From the NCBI GenBank assembly GCA_001466705.2, contig LATX02000245.1:173815-237814 (forward strand): DNA of 64,000 bases, read 5' to 3'. The notes under the pieces are model-generated. The model was not told the origin of the DNA and did no database searches. It saw nothing but the letters and a program-made list of their open reading frames with translations. This document shows, in pieces, positions 11,201 to 23,538 of the stretch. Every line of letters starts with the position of its first letter. Position 1 is the first letter of the stretch. The stretch comes from Moniliophthora roreri (Eukaryota; Basidiomycota; Agaricomycetes; Agaricales; Marasmiaceae). A program made the position numbers and the translations under genes.

Positions 11201-13690
11201 ACTCCTGTTTATTGTTTCTAGATTTTTCTTTCTATATATTGAAGCGAATAGTGGGTGGAACTGACGCAAAGGATTGAAACAACGTTTCCAGTGACTCTCC
11301 TTGAGAGTTACCGGAGTTGGTTTTTCCGTGCTACGACCCACACTCTCCTATAATACCGGTGTCAGCATGGACGCCCATCGCAGTCGGTTGATACTGTCAC
11401 ATTGAAGGCTGTAGAGCTGGAAATAGGGTATTAATAGATCGTGGCGCTACGTTTCTTGGACAACTTTGCATGATCCTTGATATCATGAACAGAGATACTA
11501 AACGCGAACGTACAAAGCTCTAAAGTAAAAACTAGTAAACTTCATATTTACATTTACCCGAGAGTGACGAGAGTCTGTGCAGCCCATGACTACGTATGCA
11601 TGATAAAACAAAAACGCGTCAGCTATTTCAGGACAAAAGGCGCAAAGTCTGTGTCCATTTTCCCGTCAGATTCCGATTCTTTCATGATACGTCCCAAGTT
11701 TAGAATATCAACACGTAGCCTTGAAAACTGATGAGGGGTCAACTGCAGGTGATTTAGCAAAGTGGGATAATTCTGTGAGTCTGGACGAAAGAGGAATAAT
11801 GATAAGTGATTGTTGAAGAAATTGCTTGCACGTCGTGGTATCCTTAGACTAGCCACTACTCATCAATGTTGCCAAAAATGTAGCTTGAGATTAGTGGACG
11901 CAAGTAACGGGACCCCAGCCTTAAATAACCACCATCCTTGGTAGAGTCCGTCAGTGGTAGGTAAAGTCAAGAACGCAGGTACCCATGCATACTAAATACC
12001 AGCTCAGCTATGTTTGTCTACTAAAAATTGAGCCGGCGATTATCTGGGTAGGTTTTGCTAATCCGGATTTTTCGTCAATAATGTAGCGCTAGGGTACCAC
12101 TGTTTTTGTATTCCGCCCCAACTTCAAGGCGTGAATTTTAACGAGCGGTGAAGCATGCATCTGGCTCGTACACGTAGTAGTAGTACCAAAGGCAAGACGC
12201 ATGAAGTAGATGGCGCGAGACCTTTGTGCAAGTGGATGAGGAACAGGGGAAAAAAAAATTAATGGAGTACAACGCACGAGAACACTTTGCGAAAATCGAG
12301 CGTTGAGACTTAATGCAAGGCCGACTTGAACAACTTGGCTACTCCATGGAAGTAAGTAGTCCATCGTCTTGACTCCGAGTCTTCTTCAAGCTTGATACAT
12401 TTTTTCTGGTGAGATAGAGAGAAATTCTTTCGACGGAGAATGCCATCGTCGTAGAAGGACCGCACTCAAGTCTAGGAGAATGTGGGGGGGTACCGGTTAG
12501 AACTTAGGAGTAAGCCGAAGCCTTGGGCGCCGGGTGTCGAATCGAGCGCCCGAAGTTGAGCCGCACTTCGGTCCGATCTCATCTGATCACGCCTTTTCCC
12601 ACACTGGTCCTCCTTTCTTACAAATACCATCCATCGTCTCATCCGAGCCCGAATACTGTGTTTGGGTTGTTATCAGAAAGGATGCTCAACCCTTTGCGAT
12701 AGATGGAGAAAATACCAGAAGGACGGGGATCGGAATGTACTCAGGGCACGGCTGGGCTTATGCGGTGCGTTGACTGTCGACATCTACGCCCATACAGGAT
12801 CCGGACTGACGTAGCCTTTACATTGGGTACTCGCTGCAAACCAACATCCGGGAACGCTCATGAAAGCTCTTTGTCACTGTCTCTTTTACTCGTCACCGAG
12901 TTGTCAACGAAAACAGGCCTTTGGGGGTTTCAGACAGCCTGGGAACTGGCGCAAAATCTGGACTTTGGTTATACCGCTGGGCTTCAGGATGTGTTGCGAA
13001 CAGAAACCCCCGCATAAGTGCCCTCTTTTTCAGCATCCAAGATACACCGCTTGCTCAGCACTCAAATTTTCCGACTCTGATGGTTCGTGATGGCCAAACG
13101 CTTCACAAAACGAGTCTCGCATAGTATACCAGAGCCTCGATTCTAGCATCCTCGTCTCATGTTCCTAGTACTGGCAAGAAAAGGTCTAGCCTCACGTATT
13201 ATAAACGCTTCATGAAGCTTTCGAGCATCTCAACACTGTTCGGTAGAAACGACGCTGACTTTGGGATTTTCAAGCATTTCCCCTGCAGTTCTTGGTCTAC
13301 ACCGTGCAGTGCCCTCTGATGTCCCGTGAGTCGTATGCGAGTAAACACCATGCACTGAAAAAAACCAACGGGATTACAGGTATTTATAAGCGGCCTCAGC
13401 AGCTACACAAACTCAGGGACAAGTGACATATGGGGACGCGAGTAGGATGATGAAGCCTCCGATGAGCTCGATGATTACATCCTCAAACACATAGTGGCGC
13501 TTCAAGTTTGACAAATCAATTTCGCTGTAATCGTCGGTTGACCAATGGACCACACAAACTTGAAAACCGAAATATCTTGTATAAATTATATGTACGTTCG
13601 TATGGCTACATGAAGAAATGCGACATATATTGATACAGGTCATTACGAAGTGATGTAATAGGAACGATAGAAGTCCGGCTAGTTCTCCTG
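8295..13690. other. 5.4 kb gene-poor stretch; possible unassigned exons on minus strand
   Basis: I found no gene I can name. On the minus strand at about 10290-10105 there is an uninterrupted stretch with a varied, protein-like composition (ITFPVALRGARGTSAILMD). Further stretches near 10070-9965 and 9590-9470 look similar, with plausible GTAAGT-type donors. They could be exons of a small multi-exon gene or of a decaying one. They were not assembled because no family anchors the frame. The rest is short open frames, A-runs (about 11113-11130) and promoter-like AT-rich sequence. Confidence 0.3.
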
Positions 13691-14425
13691 TCAGTCGATT
13701 CTTCGACCGCTCTGCAACAGAATTGCTGCCACTACGCATACAAGAAGAAGCCCCGGTTGCGAAACGGCGTGTTTCGAGATGTCTAACATGATTGGTCCGC
13801 CATTATTCGTGATCCGGGCAACACAAGTCGTGTTATTCACGCCTGTCCCAGCCGTATAAAGCTTTGAATGAAAATAGTAAGCAGGAGCACTATCCATGAT
13901 AAATCGACACATTGCGTACTGATAGTTGGCCATGACCAGACAACCATATGAACTCTTGCAATCCAACTTTCATAACTCTGAATCTGAGGGGGGCGCAAGA
14001 GTCAGATTCACGCGAATAAACGAATGAATCAATATAACATACCGGTTGTCGCCGGAAAGCTTCAGGAATTGGGAAGCAGGCTGCTTTGGTACAGCGCCTC
14101 GTATCTCGACCTTGACTCCATCCGGGCTCCATTCAACGAGTGCGTTGTTCTGTCCGTTCTGGGTCTTCAGGCAAGTGTACGTGGGCATGGAAGGGTCCGT
14201 GACGGCGTAGAAACAGTGCGATGTATTGATACCGGATATCACGCAGTTGAGGACATCATATGAGGAGAAGGTCAACGTCACATTGGACGACTTTGTCGTC
14301 TTGAAACTCGGAGCGTCGATCCGTGCCGATGTCACTGGGAGAGCACCAAAGAGGGATGGAGGTGGTAAGTCATAGTCGAAGGAGGAGGCTGAGTGGGAGT
14401 TCCAGATGCTGAAGGGGTGCTCCAT
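13691..14425 (-). CDS. DUF6593-family protein
   Basis: Two exons are predicted: 14425-14043 and 13952-13691. The 90 nt intron (13953-14042) has GTATGT and AAGAG ends. The acceptor is inferred by matching the frame to the family. The product is about 214 residues. The N-terminal half holds the family start-of-domain pattern VTLTFSSYDVLNCVISG, then a Tyr/Thr strand region, ALVEWSPDGVKVEIRG and FLKLSGDNR. The second exon continues with an aromatic strand, TCVARITNNG and PIMLDISKHA, and ends in a hydrophobic LLLVCVVAAILLQS segment. This order is that of DUF6593 proteins, a family of unknown function abundant in Agaricomycetes. The N-terminal about 45 residues precede the domain. The start is the first ATG in frame (MEHPFSIWNS). 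Confidence 0.7.
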
Positions 14426-15481
14426 TTCGAATTTGAATGGGGGGAGTGTTTGAATTTGGGCTACTCGTAAAAGCACTAGGGCAGTTATTTATGCATTCCG
14501 TGGTGCAGGTCCCCAACGCGTACCTCTCTCTTCGTAGGCATGGGCGCCAATCGGTGAGAATGCAACCTCCCATCATGGAATCGCTTGATTACTACGCCGT
14601 CGCATCACGGATCTGTGTCAAGTGAGATGATGTGTTTTTGCTTACTTGCAACGGATTGGACCCACAATTACCATGGCCCCTCGGTCGATATTCTTACCGA
14701 ACGGGGATCATGAGCATCCACCGAACGAAGGTGTCTGTCTTGACACTTCAGTGATCCACGTAGAAGGCAGAAGAAGCACTCTGGTAATTGAATCCAGCAT
14801 GCTCTTCGCCCACAAAATCGTTTTGGAAAGACGTCGGCGGTACTGCATGGTGCATATTCAGTCGTGTCCATCAACGACTCGCGTGGAGATACCTTTGTTC
14901 GGAATAAGGAAATTGGCCCGTCGCAGCTCAACTAATCTCCAGGTGAACGCTTGATGAAACTGCCAGAAAATAGTGGCGATGATGAAGCCGGCAATCCAGT
15001 CGGAATGCCGGGGCCGTTTGGGTGATCGACAGAGATCATTCAGGGTTGATTCGCACTTCGCAATCTCTGGGGTTACCATGAGCAGCTGATTCAGAGTATT
15101 ACAACTGAAGAGCTCATATTCCGACTTATTTCGTATGCATTACGGTGTAAATAACGCAAACTGAGGAGTCAGCATTGAACGGCATGAGAGGTATGTCGGT
15201 TTGGGACTTACGGAACGGTACGACCTGAGTAAAATTAGGCGATCACGTCTGCGTGCGACTTCGCCGCGCTTTGAATTGTTGCTGCGAATTCGTCGTGCGC
15301 TCTTTTTTCATATGCGAATTCAGCTTGGGGCCTAGCAACTATGAATTAGCTCGAACCTCAACATCTAGGTAAATGCCAAACAATCCTCTGTTTTGTACAT
15401 TGATAATTACAGCTGGGTATAATAGATGCACTCTCGAAAACTAGGACGTTAGGTGAAAAGTCGAAATAGTTCACTGGGGTG
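14426..15481. other. Intergenic between DUF6593 gene and Argonaute
   Basis: Two minus-strand open frames (about 15079-14858 and 14931-14668) have no recognisable motif, and I could not place them in a gene. The promoter of the DUF6593 gene and the 3' end of the Argonaute transcript must lie here, but no distinctive element is visible. Confidence 0.35.
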
Positions 15482-18400
15482 TCATTTATCAGCGGCTTCA
15501 CATGCGACGCAAGAAATTAAACCAACCATGAAATACATCCTTTTCAGTTGTAACGCATTGGTTTCCTTGAATGCGTCCCTATACGGCTTAATTGGATCAT
15601 CAGATTGGGGATCGGGTTTTGGCGGTGCTAAAGGATCGTAATGGTTTTGGGCTCGGGTACAAACCAAGTCCGCATCTAACAATTCATCAGTTGATAATTG
15701 ACTCTTGGGGAATCTTTGCGACAAACGTACAATAAACAGGAGCCGGCAACGACACAGATCGCGTAGATCTGGCGTGCAAATGGCATAGTAAAAACGACAG
15801 GTCTTGAACAAAATTGACGCTGAAAATAGTCTTTAGAACACGAGGAAGCGATTATACTGAGAAAGTGACACACTCAAAATTATTCTCCTGTAATGTCAAT
15901 ATGATTACTTAGTGACTCTCGCGTTTCATCCGTTGGAAAACATACGTCGTAGATTCTCTGTCAACAAGATAAATGATTGAAGAACTGAGAAGATGCATTG
16001 TGCTGACCGTGTAGTGTGCTGACCGACTAGTTCCGAGGATTCCTGCATGACTTTGGAGATAGAAGTCATCTTCAGTGGGGTGACATATCTCTGTATCAAT
16101 AACTGTTCCAGCCGGGCAGTTTCCGCTCCTGTCTGCGTCGCGTTTATCATTTGGGAAGAAGCTGTATTCATCTATTTAGAAACCGGACGATCGAGTACTA
16201 GTCCACTCACCGAGCATGATGGCGCTTCCCGACGACAATAAAGGTAATCTTTGGATATATTTTGAGATCGACGCATGCCTCTGCGAGTAAACAAAGTGTC
16301 AGAGGTATATACCCACCTAGAGGGTAGATGTTACCGTACGTTTGAGCAGAGGGATCTCTAATAAGACATGGTTAGAGAAATACTATTTAACTTTGAGGGC
16401 TTACCTTTCTCCAGAACCTGTTGATATTCACCTTCCGAAACACCATCTGTACAGAGCATGAGTGATAAATATGCACCTCAGATTAATATCAGGTATACCT
16501 CGATAGAATATTAACCGTTTAGGCTCTGCTTGCTCTCTGCTCTTTCCTTCAATCTTTGTTTTATATTCAAGATGATACATCAGGAGTTTCTGGAAGAGAA
16601 CAGAGTGAATGTAAATTTTATGAGTTTAGTTTCATTCTGTACCTTAGCCATCTGATCAAGATCTGAGATAATTTCTTGGCGACGCTGGACCCGAAGCAAT
16701 GCCATATATCTAGCAACAAAGGAGTCCATACTAGCGACAACAGAACTGTATGATGGCATAGTTTTCATAGCAGGCCCTGGAGCAGGATGCATGACATCTG
16801 CACCTGGAGAGAGAGGAGCTCTTAGTCACATAGGCAATATCATGTTTCAATTTAGACATACCCATGATTACTGTCGAGGTTCTCGGGTCAGAGATTGCTG
16901 AGAATGTTAATGAAGATGAATGAGGAATGAAGTTGATTCCACCAAGTTTTGGATTGATTCTAGGATAAGTTAAATAGTGTTTCAATGGTTGAAATGAGAT
17001 GGACAAACTTTAAACAGACATTTGCCCAGTATTGGGAATTAGCACCTTTGCATGTTGGTGACTTGACGCACTGTGTAGCAACACCAACCTGTGGCTCTGT
17101 TAGTCAGTACAGAATTGAAGAGTAGAAATCATGACCAGGCAAAAACATACCCTGACGTCCCCAAAACTAACATGTTGATACCCTAATTAGTAACTGGTTG
17201 CATGAAGACAAACAGCTTAACCAACAATTTAACTTGCTTGTATATGGTCCCACCACCGGCAGGTATGACAACCAAGATCAAGTTTGGTGTAGTCCCCTTC
17301 TGATTCCCAGCTTCAGAACCTATTTTTTGGAGATCCTGGGTAATCACAAGACATTGGTCATCAGGAATAATTTAAAGAAAAAATGCTTGCTGACATTTCC
17401 TACATCTCCTTGACCATTACAGTACTTGATCAAAGGTTTAGGATCTTGTACGGCAATGCCTAGAAGCATGCTTCGGCCAAGGGACCAGGCATAAACTCAA
17501 ATAAACACTGACCGAGTTTTTTACATTCATTCATCAATGTGTTCACAGCATCGTTGACATCTTTGGTGGTAAATTGCGCAGTCGATGCGTAAATAACCAT
17601 CACCCAATGGGTGATCATGCCTCCTTTCCAGAATTTCGCGTCTAACCTTCATCGACGCCTAATAAGCCAAAAAATCATCTGACTATCATAATCACGTCAA
17701 TACGCACATATTCCAGGCCCCAGATTTCGGTGTCTGCATGTGGAGATATCAATAATTGATCAAGTAGAAAGCTGAATTACTCACCACCACTGTTTGTTTA
17801 CCTGCACTACTATATTGAAGTGAGGGAGGCTTTAAGACACGAGCGTTGATGGTTATTGGCATGGCATCAGAATCTACCTCGATATCAAAGGCGTTTAGGT
17901 ACTCTGAGTCCCGGTGATCGAGGGTTCCCTGTGATAATACATCAGATGAGCCTGGTCGATGATCCAGAACAACTACCTGCAATGCTAAACATTGTTGAAT
18001 ATTGGCGAGACGCTCATCGGGACGTTGAGACGCAAACTTGATGAAATCCCGCTGAATCTTCTCCGGAATCTCCTTTCGCATGAAACAACCGGGTGGTATA
18101 GAGCATTTCTCCATTGGTATTTTGGAAATGCTGTCGCCTTGGCCAACCTGAGCAAGTGAGTATGCTAGTAGCTAAACCCTAACGTGGAATAATGATATTC
18201 ACCTCAATACATACAATATTTGAATACCTCAATGCTACATTTGCAGCTGCCAGGAAATACTGTGCAATGGTCATGCTATTGGTCTGCCCTCTTGGGACAA
18301 ATGTCTCCGCCGCTGCACCTCTCGTTGTCAAGCTAGTAATCACTGCTGTGCGGGTGGGTCTACCAGGTGTAGCCGGTGTGATAGCTACCTTTACACCTCT

Positions 18401-19939
18401 GAGAAATTCTTGTAACCGAATCCATCCTGTTCGCGTGATACCTTCTATTGTCAGTGAGTTGGGATCTCGGGTTCCAAGAAACTGAAGACACAGTGATATC
18501 AGTGGGCCAGGTGTATACACCACTGCGGCAGATGTGTCGACATTCAGGTACATCCGTCCTATACCTGGCCGAATGGACTGGAAATATCCTCGCCAAACTT
18601 CGTACCCTGGACCAAGAGACGCCTTCCCGCGCTCACTGAAAAAGAACCGACCTTGCGAGAATATTTTTTGTTCGGCGATGGCCTTTCTACAGTCAGACAT
18701 AGACTTCATTCTAATGATGATGTTGAGTGCCTACAGTGGAGAAGATTGATGAGACGTGGTATGGAACGATGATAAAAATAAAAAAAAAACATACAGTCAT
18801 CGCCGACAGGACCGACTCGTCCGATGATTGCTGTCCCTGAATAAGGCGCTTGAGCGTCCTGTCGTCATTTTCAATCTCTGGTTCTGAAACGCGACGACAC
18901 TAAACGTACTCTGGGTTGACCTCTGCGGTCTTTGTCAATTTGACCGTGTAAAGCCTAGGTGCAGGCTGGCCGGCTTGTGCGGTATGAAGCGGCATGTTGA
19001 ACTGGATTTCAGCGGTTTCAGATGAGATTTCACACGAAGCGAGAATGAAGCCTTACCGATTTGGAGTTGTTTTCGCCGAGCAACAGAGGCCTTGGAGCAA
19101 AAAGAATTTTCTTCCCATCGTAGGCGACTCGGTTTTTCTTGCTTCGTATAGCACGTTCATCAAAAATGGACTCGGGACCTTCACCCAACTGAAGACGATC
19201 TATTAGAACCCATGAGGCGGCGGGCTTGAGACTCGGTGTGATGTCTGAAAAAGATCAGTGACTGTTGTAGCGTGGGTCGAGTGGATACATACCAACTGTC
19301 AAAAAGTTTATGTCATTACTGTTAATTGAAAGGTAATTGCTGTTGTAAACTTACCATCGTATTGGTGATATAATGCGTCTCCTTTGCGGATATCGAGTCT
19401 AATTCGGGGATCCTGCCTGACCTGCCTATCTACCTCGATATTAACGGGAGTGAAATTAACCTTCACTTTGATTAAGCGACCACCTGTACCAGGTTTGGTT
19501 CGCTTGAAGCCGCCGAGCGGTACGACGTGTGAGGCAGGTTGGCGTGTGTTGGTGGTGGGGGCGGGGGCGGCCGTGACGGGAGTAGTAGTTGGGGCTGCTA
19601 ACAGACAATGTTGTTAGTATTGCCATATGATTGCCATTCAAGATGCTGCGTAATACTTAGAGATTGAGGTTGAGATCCAGTTTTGGACACGGAAACATTG
19701 CCCACGAGGGCGACCGGACGAGAAGCTGCAGCTCCCCAAGCGCTCCTGCGTGCAGGAGGACTAGTCGGCCCAGCTGCGGCAGGGGATTCCGTGGGGGTAC
19801 TCGATGATACACTAGCAGCAGCTGGCTGCGGGGTAGAAACTGGTAATTGAGTAGAAGAGCTCTGGCCAGCACGATTGCTTGTGCTGCTAGCTTCTTCAGA
19901 TGCTTTCTGCTTGCCTTGTCGTTTTTTGCCTTTAGCCAT
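15482..19939 (-). CDS. Argonaute (PAZ-PIWI) small-RNA-guided slicer
   Basis: Guide-RNA-binding nuclease of RNA silencing. The ATG at 19939 opens [10 protein letters not shown], followed by about 80 Ser/Ala/Pro-rich residues. Domains then run in the standard order. ArgoN has [23 protein letters not shown] and [14 protein letters not shown]. Linker 1 and PAZ contain [19 protein letters not shown] and the YF..N..L segment. Linker 2 has [11 protein letters not shown] and [14 protein letters not shown] has [36 protein letters not shown] and [13 protein letters not shown] has [53 protein letters not shown], and ends at MYFM or shortly after. The catalytic set D (GADV), E (QEII), D (YRDG) and D (YYAD) is complete, so slicer activity is expected. 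About twenty introns of 48-90 nt were traced, with exons as short as 3, 12 and 14 nt. The length (about 900 residues) is normal for the family. The very last codons are uncertain: the frame runs 14 codons past MYFM. Confidence 0.95.
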
Positions 19940-22435
19940 AACTATTAGGATGGGAAGTGAGGGGATACGCGTTGACCGGAAGATGAAAAAACAAGACTTC
20001 TTTCTTTTATCTAAACTCCAAGCCTTCATCGTGATTTCCTCGAGGGTTCAAGAAGCTCTGGATGACAGTTTCCGCAGTGGAGTAGCTGCGGAAGACGATG
20101 AGTCCGGTCAAGTTTGCGGAGTAACGCTCCAAAGCTGAAGGAGCAGATTGTTAGACCTTAAGCCATTTAACTAGTTCTTCAAGACTTCAGCGTACCGACA
20201 AAGAACGTTCAAAGACTGACCCACTCACTATTATACTCTCCAGTGAGGAAAGCGAGCATCCTATGTTATCGGACGACCTGGCAATAGACGCTGAGCGACT
20301 GCGAAACCTAAATTGACAGCATCATGCGACCATCTAAATGGATGGAACTACACGAGTAAGTATATAGCGGAAAAGGCCATACGTGACGCTAGTTGGGGAG
20401 AAGAAAGCTGCGGCCTGCGCTTGAGATGACGAATAACTTTTGAAAGGTGTTAGAATTGCACAAGATCCCTAAATCATACACGTTCGTATAGCGAGAACGA
20501 TCCAAGGTTCAGAATCGGCGCAACAGCATCTGACGAACCATTTGAGCAGTCAGATCATGAGAAAAGATATATATTCAATCCTCGGGACGATCCTCCGGAG
20601 TCGCACAAAGTACTCAAAGCGATACTTACTCTTCTTGACTTCTCTGATCTTGAGCTGGGGCAAGTATACGGCCCGTGGAATTGATATCGATGAGACTCGA
20701 GAGTGACTACAGACCATGATGGACGCGCTAGGAAAACCAGAATGCCGGTGGCTGTGTTCGCGTATTTCTTCCCTTTTGCTCTCATCATCGCGTCAACCGC
20801 TCATCGGCATTTTTGAAGGTATGCTTCAACTTTTCATCTGGACATGAAAATCTCAGATAGGTTTTCAGGACAATTCCCCTATGAGAAATCATCTCCGTCG
20901 AACTCAGTGTACATCGAGATACAAGGGTTCCGCCAAAAAGAATGCGGTCGATGGCTGGCGCTGAGGAGTTTCCATCATCAGTCGAAACCCAAACTACCTA
21001 TCTACCATCACCATAATCTTTTCACCCCTTGTTATTATCCAGGAAGCACCCAGCGCCGAGGCGAGCTGATATCTCGGGCGATTTTCTATTCTCCGCTCAG
21101 CTAAACCTCGTGTCTTTGCAACCAACAGATCCCGATTACAGCTATTCCTGCGTATACGGTTGAATGTCATGGAGCTAATCCAGAACAAGAGCATCGCAAC
21201 CACGTTCGAGGGAGGAGCGACGGTAACTTCAGAGACGTAGTGGATGAGGTGAGCAATACCCAATATCAAATCCACGTCAACACTCGTTTGTTCACGTTTC
21301 AACTTTTTCCTATACAGATATGCACGCGGAGGCATGGTATCGAGAGAAATGAACAGCGAGCCCCTATCACCGCTTCGTCGAGCTTTCAATGCCAACCTTG
21401 CCCCTCCAGGCTACGGCGGCCAGTGACCAATTCGCACGCTTGAGCCTCATTTCGGCCAACATGCGACAGCTGGTAGGCTCGTACCGTGTCTTTCATCGAT
21501 GGGCATCAAAAGATAATAATCATCTGCTTCCCTCGCTCGTCCGTTCAGTATCTAGTATTAATGAAACCGCCGATTCGTTCGGCAGTGCATATCTCTCATG
21601 TGCCGGCCTCAGGCCAGTCAAGTTGTCGACACTCACGCCCAACTCGCACCCCTTACAGACCTCGAATTTTCGGTGCTCAACAGCATAATCCATACCATTT
21701 GACGATTCCGGGTTAGACAAGCGAATGAAGATGGTTTTGGTGACTCATTTCGCGCCTGGCTAGGACCATGCTGCGGTACCACAAAAGCAATTGCCGAGGT
21801 GAATACTAAACGTTTTAACTATGTTAAGCTCGAGTATATTCTCCTTTGTCTTTTTTGCCGAGGAACGTACAAACTGACATTTACTTTCTCGGCTGCTCAC
21901 GCACGGCGATCTAGGTTCGGGAAACGACGTCCCCGATGCTTTGCGGTACGTATCCCCTGCCTTGTTACTTAGTGTGGCTGTCTGATAGGAAACGTTCCAG
22001 ACTCCAATGTATCCTGAGCATCGAAATCTGCTACGTCAAGGCCGCTAGCGCAAATGGTAAACTTCGGAGAGTCACCGGGTGTGCACTACTCAGCTCCCCG
22101 TCTACCGCATGCTCATCCTTGCATGTCTAGGTCGACGATCAGCCCAGCTAGCATCTGAATGAATACCTTTTATACTGCTTTTCAAGCGGTTCCTTCTCAC
22201 AATATACAACTTCTACACAAGTGTTTTCCCGGGCACCTATTCGCCAAAGCAGTATGTCTCTAGCGATCTGACTCAGCGTTTATTTTAAATTTAGGACCCA
22301 GAATGCGGAAACGTCAATAATCATTTCTCCGGGATCCGAAGCAGAAACCTTTCTCCCGGACAACTCCCAGAACTGTATCGGCTCCGTATATAGGGCCCAT
22401 TCCTCTGGAGCAACGTACAACCGTGTGTACTTGTT
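19940..22435. other. Intergenic; possible unassigned exons on plus strand
   Basis: This holds the Argonaute promoter and about 2.4 kb without a gene I can name. Possible plus-strand exons: 21127-21249 ends FRDVVDE before a GTGAGC donor; about 21619-21720 reads QASQVVDTHAQLAPLTDLEF; about 21718-21798 reads EDGFGDSFRAWLG; and a stretch before 22163 ends in a stop. The fragments may form one multi-exon gene, but no family motif fixes the joins. Confidence 0.3.
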
Positions 22436-23402
22436 ATGGCTCCCCTCGCTTCAATTTCGTTGCTTTCGCTCGCTATAGCACTAACTCATGCGAAATCGTA
22501 CACCGTTGGTTGGGATTCTGGGTTCGATTCCTTTCTTCCTTCGTCCTTGTTGGTTAAGGACTTATGCTCATTATAGGATGGGTCTAATTGTAGCTTTCTC
22601 CGGTGATATTACCATCCCGAGTGTCGCTTCTGGTACGCCCTTTAACCTTAACGCTTCATTACGGATTCTGACAAAAACGTGAAACACAGATACTTCAGCC
22701 CAAATTTCCGCTTCTCTTCAATCTTATGTTGGTGGATCTATCGAGGCAAGATGTGTTGAGAAAGGTGGGGGCTGGTGGATTGGTATGCTACTCTTCATAT
22801 TCTGAGATGGTAACCTCTTGCTGAGAGCGATATTCTGCAGGCATTGGAGACGACGGGTTTTCGGTGCAGAGCGGTAAGGTGGTCCACTTTTCGTTCGCTC
22901 AGGTATGTTTCTTCATCCCGCACCGCTTAATAGAAGCTGATACCATGTCTAGGAAGGCGCATCTTGGACAGCGAGTCTTGGTAACGTCAAGAAGAAGGTT
23001 GGGACGAATGGATCGATTAATCGGTGCGAGACTTTACTTCCCTCTCACATCGTGCTATAATCTTACTCGCCGCAGTGTAGTTCTTGGAGTAGATACGACT
23101 GGTTCCATCGACTTTGGTCCGGTCACCTTCGTATGCATCCTCCTTTTCGCCTACTACAACACTTTGCTCACATTACGAATGCAGACAAACATCAAAATGG
23201 AAACGCAGGCTGCCCCACCGGGAACGAAGGGAGCTGATATGGGTTGGTGTAAGAGGATTCAATATACTGGTGATTTTGTGAGCCATTCCTTTCGTTGACT
23301 GCATTAAAGAGGCTGATCAGGAATGATGAGCAGACACACCAAATCTCGGGGCCAGAAGTGTCGGACCAGGTGTGTGAGGTCGGGTCGGCCATTTTGGGAT
23401 GA
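22436..23402 (+). CDS. Small secreted cysteine-containing protein, paralogue 1
   Basis: First of three paralogues in the window (others at 24777 and 61116). The ATG opens MAPLASISLLSLAIALTHAK, a signal peptide with a likely cleavage after THA. The coding region is cut by eight introns at the same positions as in the other copies; all have GT..AG ends and the frame is open throughout. Traced exon ends include TVGWDSG, GDITIPSVAS, EARCVEKGGGWWIG, HFSFAQ, TNGSINR, DTTGSIDFGPVTF and MGWCKRIQYTGDF, with the last exon ending EVGSAILG then TGA. The mature protein is about 165 residues. It keeps three of the four cysteines of its paralogues; the second of the CxnC pair is replaced in WWIG. It is the most diverged member. 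Extracellular location follows from the signal peptide. No known domain is recognised and the function is unknown. Confidence 0.8.
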
Positions 23403-23436
23403 GGACGTCATGTACAAAACATCAGCTTTAAGTAGT

Positions 23437-23538
23437 GGTTCGATGGCGTAGTTGGTTATCGCATCTGTCTAACATGGCTGTAAAAGCTACAGTTTCATCA
23501 TACACAGAAGGTCCCCAGTTCGAGCCTGGGTCGAATCA
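23437..23538 (+). tRNA. tRNA-Val(AAC) with a 28-nt intron
   Basis: Acceptor arms GGTTCGA (23437-23443) and TCGAATC (23531-23537) pair, with discriminator A at 23538. The D-stem is GCG/CGC. The anticodon stem is TCTGT (23464-23468) with ACAGA (23504-23508). The loop is CTAACA + C with anticodon AAC at 23471-23473. The T-arm is CCCAG-TTCGAGC-CTGGG. The 28-nt intron (23475-23502) sits one base 3' of the anticodon, the canonical site. The A box TGGCGTAGTTGG and the B box GTTCGAGCC are both present. The gene begins only 34 nt beyond the stop codon of the upstream secreted-protein gene. Confidence 0.93.

Noticed and set aside
14031..14132. DUF6593 second exon starting directly after CCCCTCAG (FRVMKVGLQEF...)
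   Set aside because: That frame stops after 30 codons and does not match the family; the acceptor at 13953 opens a frame with the expected VARI and LDIS segments.
15482..15873. A separate small membrane-protein gene (a frame opening [10 protein letters not shown])
   Set aside because: In a neighbouring frame the same DNA splices into the last exons of Argonaute ([22 protein letters not shown]...), which fits the family exactly.
17749..18114. Reading straight through [16 protein letters not shown] as Argonaute coding
   Set aside because: The 48-nt segment is in frame by chance; it has GTAGTT and TCACAG ends, and removing it restores the conserved linker sequence.
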